NCBI GenBank assembly: GCA_002772115.1
Contig: PCRW01000080.1
Span: 1-5,749 of the forward strand
DNA from: Candidatus Moranbacteria bacterium CG23_combo_of_CG06-09_8_20_14_all_35_22
Lineage (GTDB): Bacteria > Patescibacteriota > Minisyncoccia > Moranbacterales > UBA2206
Length of the DNA: 5,749 nt
Direction: 5' to 3'
Shown here: in pieces, positions 1-5,227 of the stretch
How positions within the stretch are numbered: the first letter of the stretch is position 1
Layout: each line of letters begins with the position of its first letter
Notes under the pieces: generated by a model
What the model was told of the DNA's origin: nothing
Databases searched by the model: none
Seen by the model: only the letters and a program-made list of their open reading frames with translations
Made by a program: the position numbers and the translations under genes

Positions 1-157
1 CTTTGGTAATTTCAGGGGGGATGACTTTTCCTTTTTCAAAAAGAAATTCCCTTACTGTGTTACCATTTCCATAGATTGTCTCAGCTGGTTTATCAAGACA
101 AGTGCAAGCAGATAGTGTTAAAAAAAACAAAAAAATTATAGAATAATACTTTTTCAT
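1..157 (-). CDS. Putative lipoprotein, N-terminal part (cut by window edge)
   Basis: The minus strand opens at an ATG (155-157) and stays open for 52 codons to the left edge, so the C-terminus is missing. The first residues read MKKYYSIIFLFFLTLSAC: two lysines, a hydrophobic stretch of about 12 residues, then a lipobox LSAC with the lipidated cysteine at residue 18. This is a standard type II (Lsp-cleaved) lipoprotein signal, so the product should be exported and anchored to the outer face of the cytoplasmic membrane. The start is well supported by a GAAGGAG ribosome site six bases upstream, the only clear one in the window. The mature part begins with a short polar stretch; the 34 visible residues after the cysteine match no family I recognise, so no function is assigned. 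It is transcribed divergently from the RuvX-like gene. Confidence 0.8.
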   Translation of the reverse strand, partial: MKKYYSIIFLFFLTLSACTCLDKPAETIYGNGNTVREFLFEKGKVIPPEITK

Positions 158-163
158 TTTTTT

Positions 164-170
164 CTCCTTC
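164..170 (-). promoter_or_regulatory. Shine-Dalgarno of the lipoprotein gene
   Basis: Minus-strand GAAGGAG lies six bases upstream of the ATG at 155-157. It fixes the start of the lipoprotein. It stands out because none of the seven plus-strand genes has a comparable site at a proper distance. Confidence 0.8.
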
Positions 171-188
171 AAAAGGGTTTGGAATGAA

Positions 189-194
189 ATTATA
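189..194 (-). promoter_or_regulatory. -10 box, probable lipoprotein promoter
   Basis: Minus-strand TATAAT is a perfect sigma70-type -10 hexamer. It predicts a transcription start near 182 and a leader of about 25 bases that contains the ribosome site. No good -35 is seen at 16-19 bases; that position is occupied by the palindrome at 200-219, which suggests an activator- or repressor-dependent promoter. Confidence 0.5.
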
Positions 195-199
195 TGAAT

Positions 200-219
200 G
201 GTCATTAAACTTAATGACC
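200..219. promoter_or_regulatory. Palindrome, candidate operator
   Basis: GGTCATTAAACTTAATGACC has two 9-base arms that match perfectly, with only the central two bases breaking symmetry. Such a tiny loop is poor for an RNA hairpin but typical for a dimeric DNA-binding protein. It lies between the divergent lipoprotein and RuvX-like genes, directly over the -35 region of the lipoprotein promoter. The regulator is not in the window. Confidence 0.5.
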
Positions 220-254
220 GATAAAAGGAACAATTTTCTACTAACTGTTAATTC

Positions 255-263
255 TATCATAAT
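255..263 (+). promoter_or_regulatory. Possible -10 region for the RuvX-like gene
   Basis: TATCAT (255-260) and the overlapping CATAAT (258-263) each resemble a -10 box. Either would start transcription at about 267-273, at or just before the ATG at 273, giving a leaderless or nearly leaderless mRNA. This fits the absence of any Shine-Dalgarno, but no convincing -35 is seen. Confidence 0.3.
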
Positions 264-272
264 TTTACTCTA

Positions 273-698
273 ATGTCAATAGGCAGTCAAGAAAAACCGA
301 ATATAAGCCATTATTTAGGGATAGATTTTGGACAGGCCAAGGTTGGTTTGGCGTTGGCGGACGAAGAGACGAAAATTGCTTTTGTTTATACTACACTTAA
401 AAATGACAAAAATTTTTTGGAAAATATGATCAAAATAATTGAAAAAGAAAATGTGTCCAAGATTATAATTGGCATCCCAAGTTATAATAATCAAAAAGAA
501 GCGGTTTACGAAGGGAAAAAACTAGGAGAATTGATAAAAAAAGTTTTACCAGAAATAGAGATTGAATATCAAAATGAAATGTTTTCCACCAAAATGGCGC
601 AGGCAAATCTTTTGGAAAAGGGGATGAAAAATGTGGGGAAGTTTGATGACAGCGAATCAGCTAAGATAATTTTGCAAAGCTGGCTGGATAAGGCATGA
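273..698 (+). CDS. ruvX: RuvX/YqgF-family putative Holliday junction resolvase / pre-16S rRNA nuclease
   Basis: A 141-residue protein, the usual length for YqgF (RuvX), an RNase H-fold nuclease family linked to 5' maturation of 16S rRNA and proposed as a Holliday junction resolvase. The strand-1 motif GIDFGQAKVGLAL (residues 16-28) carries the first acidic residue, D18. IIIGIP (64-69) is the second core strand. The family's E-R-x-T region appears as NEMFSTKMAQA (101-111) with E102. The C-terminal DDSESAKIILQSWLD (125-139) supplies D126. D18, E102 and D126 form the expected acidic triad. The Arg of the usual DERLTT motif is replaced by Met here. The ATG is the only start ahead of the first strand; no Shine-Dalgarno precedes it. 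It ends in TGA, showing that TGA is a stop in this genome. A cytoplasmic housekeeping gene, divergent from the lipoprotein. Confidence 0.9.
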   Translation: MSIGSQEKPNISHYLGIDFGQAKVGLALADEETKIAFVYTTLKNDKNFLENMIKIIEKENVSKIIIGIPSYNNQKEAVYEGKKLGELIKKVLPEIEIEYQNEMFSTKMAQANLLEKGMKNVGKFDDSESAKIILQSWLDKA

Positions 699-720
699 AG
701 TATGAATCATGAAGTATGAA
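694..720. repeat. Two tandem CATGAAGTATGAA words
   Basis: The 13-base word occurs at 694-706 and 708-720, a period of 14. The first copy contains the TGA stop of the RuvX-like gene. The second copy is part of the left arm of the stem-loop at 704-751. Confidence 0.8.
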
Positions 721-751
721 ACAAAAAAGCAGTTTTCATGTTTCATGATTC
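704..751. repeat. 18-bp inverted repeat / stem-loop after ruvX
   Basis: Positions 704-721 pair with 734-751 over 18 consecutive positions: 16 Watson-Crick pairs and two G-T wobbles (714-741, 715-740). The loop is 12 bases. No T-tract follows, so it is not a classical intrinsic terminator, although it sits where the RuvX-like transcript should end. The right arm overlaps the likely -35 of the next promoter, so the structure may separate the two transcription units. Confidence 0.75.
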
Positions 752-762
752 TGTGATATAAT
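733..762 (+). promoter_or_regulatory. Extended -10 promoter of the glycosyltransferase gene
   Basis: TGATATAAT (754-762) is a perfect extended -10 (TGnTATAAT). TTTTCA (733-738) is a weak -35 at 18-base spacing. Transcription would start near 769, leaving an AT-rich leader of about 26 bases with no Shine-Dalgarno before the ATG at 795. An extended -10 needs little -35 contact, so this is the best promoter in the window and marks a new transcription unit. Confidence 0.6.
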
Positions 763-794
763 TTAAGCATAAAAATAATCGTTAATATAAAAAA

Positions 795-1562
795 ATGGAA
801 CAAAAACCTTTTATATCAGTGATCATCCCAACTTATAACGAAACTGTAAAAGAAAAAGAAATGGAGGAGCACCTGAACTCCATCAAAAATTATTTTGAAA
901 AAATAGGTAAAAGTTATGAAGTGGTGATAGTGTTAGATGGGCCAACTGATAACACTCCAGAAGTTGTCAAAGAAAAAATCAAAGACAAGCCGAATTTTTG
1001 GGTGATAGATCGAAAAGAAAATCATGGCAAGGGTTATAGTATCCGCGAAGGATTTGCCGGTGCGCGAGGGGAGTGGCGAATTTGGACGGATATGGACGGC
1101 GCTACGCCAATTGATAATTTGGATAAATTTATTCCAGAATTTGAAAAAGCAGATGTAGTGATTGGTTCTCGAGATTTGAAAGCTTCTGCTATTCAAAAAC
1201 ACCAACCGAAATGGAAAGAATGGTTGGGGAACGCGGGAAATATTTTGATTCAGGTTATGACGGGACTATATGGAATTTATGACACGCAATGCGGATTCAA
1301 AGCTTTCAAAGAAGAAGTGGTGAAAGAAGTTTTCCCTCGCACAAAAGTGGATCGCTGGGGAATTGATTTTGAAATTTTGATGATAGCTAATAAATTGGGT
1401 TATAAAATTTCTGAAGTGCCAGTAGTTTGGCTGGATATGGGCTATAGCTTGGTGGGTATGAAAGGATATTTTATTACCTTACGAGAACTATTCAAAGTCT
1501 GGTGGAACAAAGTGCGAGGAGTTTATCAACTCAAAAAGAAAATTAGCGAAATTAAAAAATAA
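795..1562 (+). CDS. Family 2 glycosyltransferase, dolichyl/polyprenyl-phosphate sugar transferase type
   Basis: A 255-residue GT-A fold enzyme. SVIIPTYNE (8-16) is the nucleotide-binding strand. DGPTDNT (48-54) is the family's DGSTD motif with Pro for Ser. NHGKGYSIREG (76-86) and TDMDGATP (98-105), which holds the metal-binding D99-x-D101, follow as in the ALG5 / DPM1-like branch that moves a sugar from a nucleotide donor to a polyprenyl phosphate. GSRD (124-127), DTQCGFKAF (163-171) and RWGIDFEI (187-194) are the acceptor-side motifs. There is no C-terminal transmembrane pair, as found in GtrB-type relatives; the basic tail (about 224-255) is probably peripheral on the inner membrane face. 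The exact sugar cannot be read. It likely supplies lipid-linked sugars for surface glycans. It has its own promoter and is followed 48 bases later by galT. Confidence 0.85.
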   Translation: MEQKPFISVIIPTYNETVKEKEMEEHLNSIKNYFEKIGKSYEVVIVLDGPTDNTPEVVKEKIKDKPNFWVIDRKENHGKGYSIREGFAGARGEWRIWTDMDGATPIDNLDKFIPEFEKADVVIGSRDLKASAIQKHQPKWKEWLGNAGNILIQVMTGLYGIYDTQCGFKAFKEEVVKEVFPRTKVDRWGIDFEILMIANKLGYKISEVPVVWLDMGYSLVGMKGYFITLRELFKVWWNKVRGVYQLKKKISEIKK

Positions 1563-1600
1563 AAAATAAAAGATAAATTTAAAATAAAAAATAAAAATTT
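1563..1600. repeat. A-rich imperfect tandem repeat in the GT2-galT spacer
   Basis: Two related A-rich units, 1563-1580 and 1581-1600, each run A4-T-A4 into an ATAAA(AA)TTT end. Only one G occurs in the unit pair. The spacer is an unstructured A-rich leader for galT; no terminator is visible, so galT may be co-transcribed with the glycosyltransferase. Confidence 0.5.
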
Positions 1601-1610
1601 AAAAAACAAA

Positions 1611-2621
1611 GTGAGCAAGGAGGATAAAAATAAAAATAGTGAACTTAGGCAGGATTTGGTGACGGGAGATTGGGTGGTAGTTTCCAAAATTCGCGCGCGC
1701 AGGCCGGATGAGTTTGCTAAAAAAGAAGAAAATAGTACGCCGGATAATCCGAGTGAATGTTTGTTTTGTGATCCCGAAAAATCTGGGCAAGAAAAAGATG
1801 TTTTAATATATAACACGACAGATGGCAATTGGAGTCTCAAAGTTTTTCCTAATAAATTTCCGGCTTTTTCTCGACCAATTGGCGGACAGATGGAACACAA
1901 GGAAGAAGGACCATATTTTTGGATGGATAGCGTGGGGTATCATGAAGTAATTGTAACCCGTGATCATTATAAACACATCGGTGAAATGGAACCGCTAATG
2001 GTGGCGGAAATTCTAGATGCCTATCAATCGCGTTATATTGATTTGATGAATAAAAAATCAGTAAATTATATCGATATTTTTCACAATCATGGTGCGTCGG
2101 CTGGTGCATCAATTGCGCATCCGCATTCTCAACTTATCGCTATTCCCGTAATCTCGCCGTATGTCAAAAGTGAATTGGATGGTGCAGAAGTTTACCACAA
2201 ACAAAACAAACATTGTGTCTATTGCGCAATGATTGAATGGGAAATGGAACAGAAAAAAAGAATAGTTTTTGAAGATGATGACTTTTTGCTGTTTTGCCCT
2301 TTCGCCTCGCGGGCTAATTTTGAAATGTGGATCATTCCAAAAAAACACAAACCATATTTTGAGAGAATAACCCAAGAAGAAAAAATTTCCGCGGGAACGG
2401 TACTGCACGAAGCAATCAAAAGATTAAGTGAAAAGTTGAACAATCCTGATTTTAATTTCTATATCCACACTTCGCCTTGTGACGGAAAAGATTATCCACA
2501 TTTCCATTGGCATATTGAAATTTTGCCAAAAACAAACATCTGGGCGGGATTTGAAATTTCAACGGGAGTGGAAATAACTACTATTTCACCGGAAGACGTG
2601 GCGGAATTTCTAAGACAATAA
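1611..2621 (+). CDS. galT: Galactose-1-phosphate uridylyltransferase (HIT superfamily)
   Basis: A 336-residue protein, close to the roughly 350 of E. coli GalT, which exchanges UMP between UDP-glucose and galactose-1-phosphate. The N-terminal ELRQDLVTGDWVVVS (11-25) is the standard opening. C50-x2-C53, H119 and H170 match the structural zinc ligands of GalT. HPHSQ (170-174) contains the nucleophile, H172, that forms the uridylyl-histidine; it is preceded by NHGASAGAS (159-167). The second HIT half has C202-x2-C205 and HFHWHIEILP (297-306). The start is GTG at 1611; no better start lies upstream of the conserved opening, and a strong AAGGAGG lies inside the reading frame. Without a galactokinase or epimerase nearby, the sugar could differ: related proteins act on other hexose-1-phosphates. 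Probably serves nucleotide-sugar supply for glycans. Cytoplasmic. Confidence 0.88.
   Translation: MSKEDKNKNSELRQDLVTGDWVVVSKIRARRPDEFAKKEENSTPDNPSECLFCDPEKSGQEKDVLIYNTTDGNWSLKVFPNKFPAFSRPIGGQMEHKEEGPYFWMDSVGYHEVIVTRDHYKHIGEMEPLMVAEILDAYQSRYIDLMNKKSVNYIDIFHNHGASAGASIAHPHSQLIAIPVISPYVKSELDGAEVYHKQNKHCVYCAMIEWEMEQKKRIVFEDDDFLLFCPFASRANFEMWIIPKKHKPYFERITQEEKISAGTVLHEAIKRLSEKLNNPDFNFYIHTSPCDGKDYPHFHWHIEILPKTNIWAGFEISTGVEITTISPEDVAEFLRQ
1617..1623 (+). promoter_or_regulatory. Shine-Dalgarno-like AAGGAGG inside the galT reading frame
   Basis: A near-perfect anti-16S match at codons 3-5 of galT. Counting forward 5-12 bases there is no in-frame ATG, GTG or TTG; a GTG at 1639 is out of frame. It either is a chance run of Lys-Glu-Asp codons or marks a start this reading misses. 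Confidence 0.3.
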
Positions 2622-2634
2622 TCAACAATCAAAG

Positions 2635-2714
2635 ATCAAGAATCAGTGATCAATAAATATGTTTAATATTTAATTTGCTTATCGTTCATTGCTCGTTGAT
2701 CATTGATTTCTGAT
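2635..2714. repeat. 19-position imperfect inverted repeat before dedA
   Basis: Positions 2635-2653 pair with 2696-2714: 16 Watson-Crick pairs, two G-T wobbles and one A-C mismatch (2639-2710). The left arm belongs to a run of ATCA words (about 2621-2653). The 42-base centre contains a smaller hairpin, AAATAT (2655-2660) with ATATTT (2666-2671). The right arm ends five bases before the dedA ATG. No T-tract follows. It fills most of the 98-base spacer between galT and dedA. Confidence 0.7.
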
Positions 2715-2719
2715 GAATT

Positions 2720-3346
2720 ATGATTGCAAAAATAATTGAAATTTTAGCGGGGTTTATAATCGGGGGAATTTCTCTCCTTGGATATTCTGGCGTGGCTTTG
2801 ATGATGACGATTGAATCAGCTTGTATTCCACTTCCATCGGAAATTATTATGCCTTTTTCCGGATATCTAGTTTTCAAAGGACAATTTTCTTTGTGGGGAG
2901 TGTCGCTGGCCGGTGCATCGGGTTGTGTTGTTGGTTCGGCTGTTGCTTATTGGATTGGATATATCGGCGGGCGACCGCTGGCGGAAAAATACGGTCGTTA
3001 TGTTTTAGTAACCAAACATGATTTGGATTTGGCGGATAATTTTTTCAAAAAATACGGCAATGTAGCAGTTTTTATCTCGCGTCTTTTGCTGGTTATTCGA
3101 ACTTTCATTTCGCTTCCCGCGGGTATCGCTCGAATGAATTTTTGGCAATTTATCACTTATACATTTCTCGGCTCTTTGCCTTTTTGTTTTCTTTTGGCCT
3201 ATATCGGAGAAAAAATGGGTGAGAATTGGAATACGCTTGGAGTGTATTTTCATAAATTTGATATTGTCATTGGAATAATAATTCTTATTGGTATAGTTTG
3301 GTTTGTCAGGAGGCATATTAATATAAAAAAAAATAACAATGAATAA
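2720..3346 (+). CDS. dedA: DedA / VTT-domain integral membrane protein
   Basis: A 208-residue membrane protein, the normal DedA length. The N-terminal hydrophobic region (about 5-30) leads into E32 and the re-entrant motif IPLPSEIIMPFSGYL (36-50). A Gly-rich helix follows (about 57-84, ending YWIGYIGGRPL). FISRLLLVIRTFISLPAGIARM (118-139) holds the two family arginines R121 and R127 and the PAG-x-x-x-M signature. Two further membrane segments lie at about 142-162 and 180-197, then a basic, Asn-rich tail. DedA proteins are proton-motive-force-linked lipid transporters; several recycle undecaprenyl phosphate or flip phosphatidylethanolamine. A polyprenyl-phosphate role would suit the nearby GT2, but this is inference. 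The last eight bases overlap tpiA, so the two are translationally coupled. No Shine-Dalgarno precedes the ATG. Confidence 0.9.
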   Translation: MIAKIIEILAGFIIGGISLLGYSGVALMMTIESACIPLPSEIIMPFSGYLVFKGQFSLWGVSLAGASGCVVGSAVAYWIGYIGGRPLAEKYGRYVLVTKHDLDLADNFFKKYGNVAVFISRLLLVIRTFISLPAGIARMNFWQFITYTFLGSLPFCFLLAYIGEKMGENWNTLGVYFHKFDIVIGIIILIGIVWFVRRHINIKKNNNE

Positions 3347-4103
3347 ATTAATTGTCGGAAACTTGAAGATGAATATCTTGTCGCAAACGGAGCGAGAAAG
3401 ATATTTAAATTCTTTGCAAAAAGAATTAGTTGGAAAAAAAATAAATAATTGTGAAATAATTCTTTGTCCGCCGTTTGTTCATCTGGAAGGATTTAGAAAG
3501 GCGAAAATAAAAAAGATAATTTTAGGCGCACAAAATATGTTTTGGGAGACCAAGGGTTCTTTTACAGGTGAAGTTTCTCCGACAATGCTTAAGGATTTTG
3601 GTTGTGAGTATGTAATTTTAGGGCATAGTGAAAGAAGAAGATATTTTTGTGAGCGGGACGAAGAAATAAATTTAAAAATTATTTCAGCGCTTAAAAATAA
3701 TTTAAAGCCGATTCTTTGTGTAGGAGAATCAAAACAAGAAAAGGAAGATAATCAAACCCTTAGTGTTATTAGTCAGCAAGTGAAGTCGGCTTTGGAAAAA
3801 GTTAGCCGGACTAAGGCGGAGAATTTAGTCATTGCTTACGAACCAATTTGGTCAGTTGGAACGGATGAAGTGCCAAAAGAAAATGAAATTATGGAGGCAC
3901 GAGTTTTGATTTTTAAGATTCTAATTGGACTTTTTGGCGTAAAATATGCTGAGAAAGTGAAAATAATTTATGGTGGATCAGTTTCAGCCTTCACAGTCAA
4001 GCAAGTTTGTCTGGATCTAGGGATGGATGGGGTGCTAGTAGGCAGAGAAAGTTTGACGCCGTATGAATTTATTAAGATAATAAAAATAATTAGTGAAAAA
4101 TAA
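3339..4103 (+). CDS. tpiA: Triosephosphate isomerase
   Basis: A 254-residue TIM-barrel enzyme of typical length that interconverts dihydroxyacetone phosphate and glyceraldehyde-3-phosphate in glycolysis. The substrate-binding N8 and K10 are in GNLKMN (7-12). The electrophilic H96 lies in ILGHSERR (93-100). The catalytic base E168 is in AYEPIWSVGT (166-175), which runs into mobile loop 6. Phosphate-binding YGGSV (211-215) and DGVLVGRESL (230-239) close the barrel. All catalytic residues are present, so it should be active. The ATG sits inside the last codons of dedA (ATGAATAA overlap). The nearest AGGAGG (3308-3313) is 25 bases away, too far to be used normally, so initiation likely depends on ribosomes ending dedA. 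The next gene is fba. Confidence 0.96.
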   Translation: MNKLIVGNLKMNILSQTERERYLNSLQKELVGKKINNCEIILCPPFVHLEGFRKAKIKKIILGAQNMFWETKGSFTGEVSPTMLKDFGCEYVILGHSERRRYFCERDEEINLKIISALKNNLKPILCVGESKQEKEDNQTLSVISQQVKSALEKVSRTKAENLVIAYEPIWSVGTDEVPKENEIMEARVLIFKILIGLFGVKYAEKVKIIYGGSVSAFTVKQVCLDLGMDGVLVGRESLTPYEFIKIIKIISEK

Positions 4104-4110
4104 TTGATCA

Positions 4111-4169
4111 AAATTTTATAATTTTTAATTTTATAATTTTATAAATAAATCCAAATTTTTAATGTTTAA
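4111..4169 (+). repeat. 59-base dispersed spacer repeat, copy A
   Basis: An AT-only-like module starting seven bases after the tpiA stop. It matches 5641-5699 at 53 of 59 positions without gaps; the last 33 bases differ at only two. It contains TATAAT at 4117-4122. In this copy, AATGTTT-A-AAACATT (4161-4175) forms a small perfect palindrome that runs just past the end of the shared block. Confidence 0.75.
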
Positions 4170-4226
4170 AACATTTGGAAATTAAAAATTATTTAAAAAT
4201 TAAAAATTGTAAAAATTAAAAATTAT
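4118..4226. repeat. Perfect 15-bp inverted repeat in the tpiA-fba spacer
   Basis: ATAATTTTTAATTTT at 4118-4132 is the exact reverse complement of 4212-4226, with 79 bases between. The right arm stops one base before the fba ATG. Both arms contain only A and T, so part of the match could be chance in low-complexity sequence, but the length and placement repeat the pattern of the other spacers. As RNA it would hide the region just upstream of the fba start. Confidence 0.6.
4194..4225. repeat. Tandem 16-base AT repeat upstream of fba
   Basis: Two 16-base units (4194-4209 and 4210-4225) of TAAAAATTAAAAATTG/A match at 15 of 16 positions. They form the immediate leader of fba, which has no Shine-Dalgarno. 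Confidence 0.7.
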
Positions 4227-4227
4227 T

Positions 4228-5088
4228 ATGATAGTTAGCATCAAAGAGATTTTAACCAAGGCTCGAGCAGGGGGATATGCTGTGGGAGCATTTAACACGG
4301 TGAATTTGGAAACAACTAGGGCAATTGTGGATGCGGCTAAAGAGATGCGTTCTCCGGTGATTATTCAAATTACGGAAAAAACTATGGAATATGCCGGCGG
4401 ACGGATGATATATAACATTGTAAAAAATGATGTAGAATTTTATGCGTCGGAAATTCCAGTCGGAATTCATCTAGATCATGGAAAAAGTTTTGAAATTATT
4501 CAGCACTGCGCTCAAATTGGTTTTGGTTCGGTGATGTATGATGGCTCGCGAAAAAAATATGAAGACAATGAGGAAGCGACGAAAAAAGTAGTTGAATTTT
4601 GTCATGAAAAAGGAATTGATGTCCAAGGGGAATTAGGCAGTGTTCTTTATTTTGGAGAATCAGAAAGTCGAGAAATGAATTGGGAAAAATATATGACCGA
4701 TCCAATTTTGGCGGAAAAATTTGTCAAAGATACTGGAATTGATGCACTAGCAGTGGCGATTGGTAATGCCCATGGATTTCTTCGAGAAAGGCCGGAACCG
4801 GATTATGAAAGATTAGAAAAAATAAATGAGTTGTGCAATATCCCACTTATTCTCCACGGCGCCTCTGATTGGGAAAATGGCCGAGTGGCGGAAGTGATAA
4901 AAAGAGGCATCACTTGTTTCAATGTGGATACGGCAATTAGGATGGCTTTTTTTGACCGGATAATAAATTCTGTCAAAGACGAAGAAATGTCTTTTGATAT
5001 TCGAAAACTTTTGGAAGGGGCAAGAGAAGCGGTCAAAGAAACGGTTAAACAGAAAATAAAATATTTTGGAAGCGAAGGCAAAATGTAA
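4228..5088 (+). CDS. fba: Class II (zinc) fructose-bisphosphate aldolase family protein
   Basis: A 286-residue class II aldolase, in the range of the short FbaA/GatY/KbaY branch, cleaving fructose-1,6-bisphosphate (or tagatose-1,6-bisphosphate) to two trioses. YAVGAFNTVNLET (17-29) is the usual opening. HLDHGKSFE (81-89) gives catalytic D83 and zinc ligand H84. GELGSV (134-139) supplies E135; GNAHGF (179-184) supplies zinc ligand H182; LILHGASD (207-214) supplies H210. FNVDTAIRMAF (231-241) is the phosphate/sugar-binding loop. Two changes stand out: the common HGG(S/T)G is HGASD here, losing a glycine to Asp214, and the usual DTD of the N-x-D-T-D loop is DTA. Metal and catalytic residues are intact. 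Its neighbour tpiA performs the next glycolytic step. AT-rich leader, no Shine-Dalgarno. Confidence 0.93.
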   Translation: MIVSIKEILTKARAGGYAVGAFNTVNLETTRAIVDAAKEMRSPVIIQITEKTMEYAGGRMIYNIVKNDVEFYASEIPVGIHLDHGKSFEIIQHCAQIGFGSVMYDGSRKKYEDNEEATKKVVEFCHEKGIDVQGELGSVLYFGESESREMNWEKYMTDPILAEKFVKDTGIDALAVAIGNAHGFLRERPEPDYERLEKINELCNIPLILHGASDWENGRVAEVIKRGITCFNVDTAIRMAFFDRIINSVKDEEMSFDIRKLLEGAREAVKETVKQKIKYFGSEGKM

Positions 5089-5113
5089 ATATAATACAAA
5101 TATACGAATGAAT

Positions 5114-5148
5114 GCCCGCCTCGCCGAAGACGGCGAGTCGAGGCGGGC
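5114..5148. terminator. GC-rich stem-loop after fba, possible terminator-like structure
   Basis: GCCCGCCTCG (5114-5123) pairs perfectly with 5139-5148. Inside, CCG-AAGA-CGG makes a tetraloop. Alternatively CTCGCCG (5120-5126) pairs with CGGCGAG (5131-5137), leaving TCGAG bulged on the right. It is by far the strongest hairpin in this AT-rich window and lies 25 bases after fba. No T-run follows, so Rho-independent termination is doubtful; it may instead protect the mRNA 3' end. Confidence 0.6.
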
Positions 5149-5180
5149 GAATGACGCTAATATGCGAATGACGCGAATAT
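5147..5180. repeat. Tandem 17-base repeat
   Basis: Two units, 5147-5163 and 5164-5180, share GCGAATGACGC followed by TAATAT or GAATAT: 16 of 17 bases are identical. The first unit overlaps the base of the GC-rich stem. Confidence 0.8.
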
Positions 5181-5183
5181 TTT

Positions 5184-5219
5184 ATTTGCATATTCGTGTA
5201 TTTGCATAAGATTTGCATA
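5184..5219. repeat. Three ATTTGCATA words
   Basis: The nine-base word occurs at 5184-5192, 5200-5208 and 5211-5219, upstream of the NuoE-like gene. The reverse complement of TATGCGAAT (5161-5169) differs from it at one base, so the words form part of the inverted architecture of the element. Confidence 0.65.
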
Positions 5220-5227
5220 TTTGTATT

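Noticed and set aside
933..1205. Minus-strand open frame within the glycosyltransferase gene
   Set aside because: It is antisense to a well-conserved GT2, has no ribosome site or recognisable motif, and follows from the codon pattern of the real gene.
1526..1900. Minus-strand open frame across the GT2-galT spacer
   Set aside because: Its Phe/Leu-rich end is only the complement of the A-rich spacer, and the rest is antisense to galT.
5213..5227. Upstream TTG start for the NuoE-like protein
   Set aside because: It would add only MHICI, encoded by the ATTTGCATA/inverted repeat sequence, with no ribosome site; the ATG at 5228 fits the family better.
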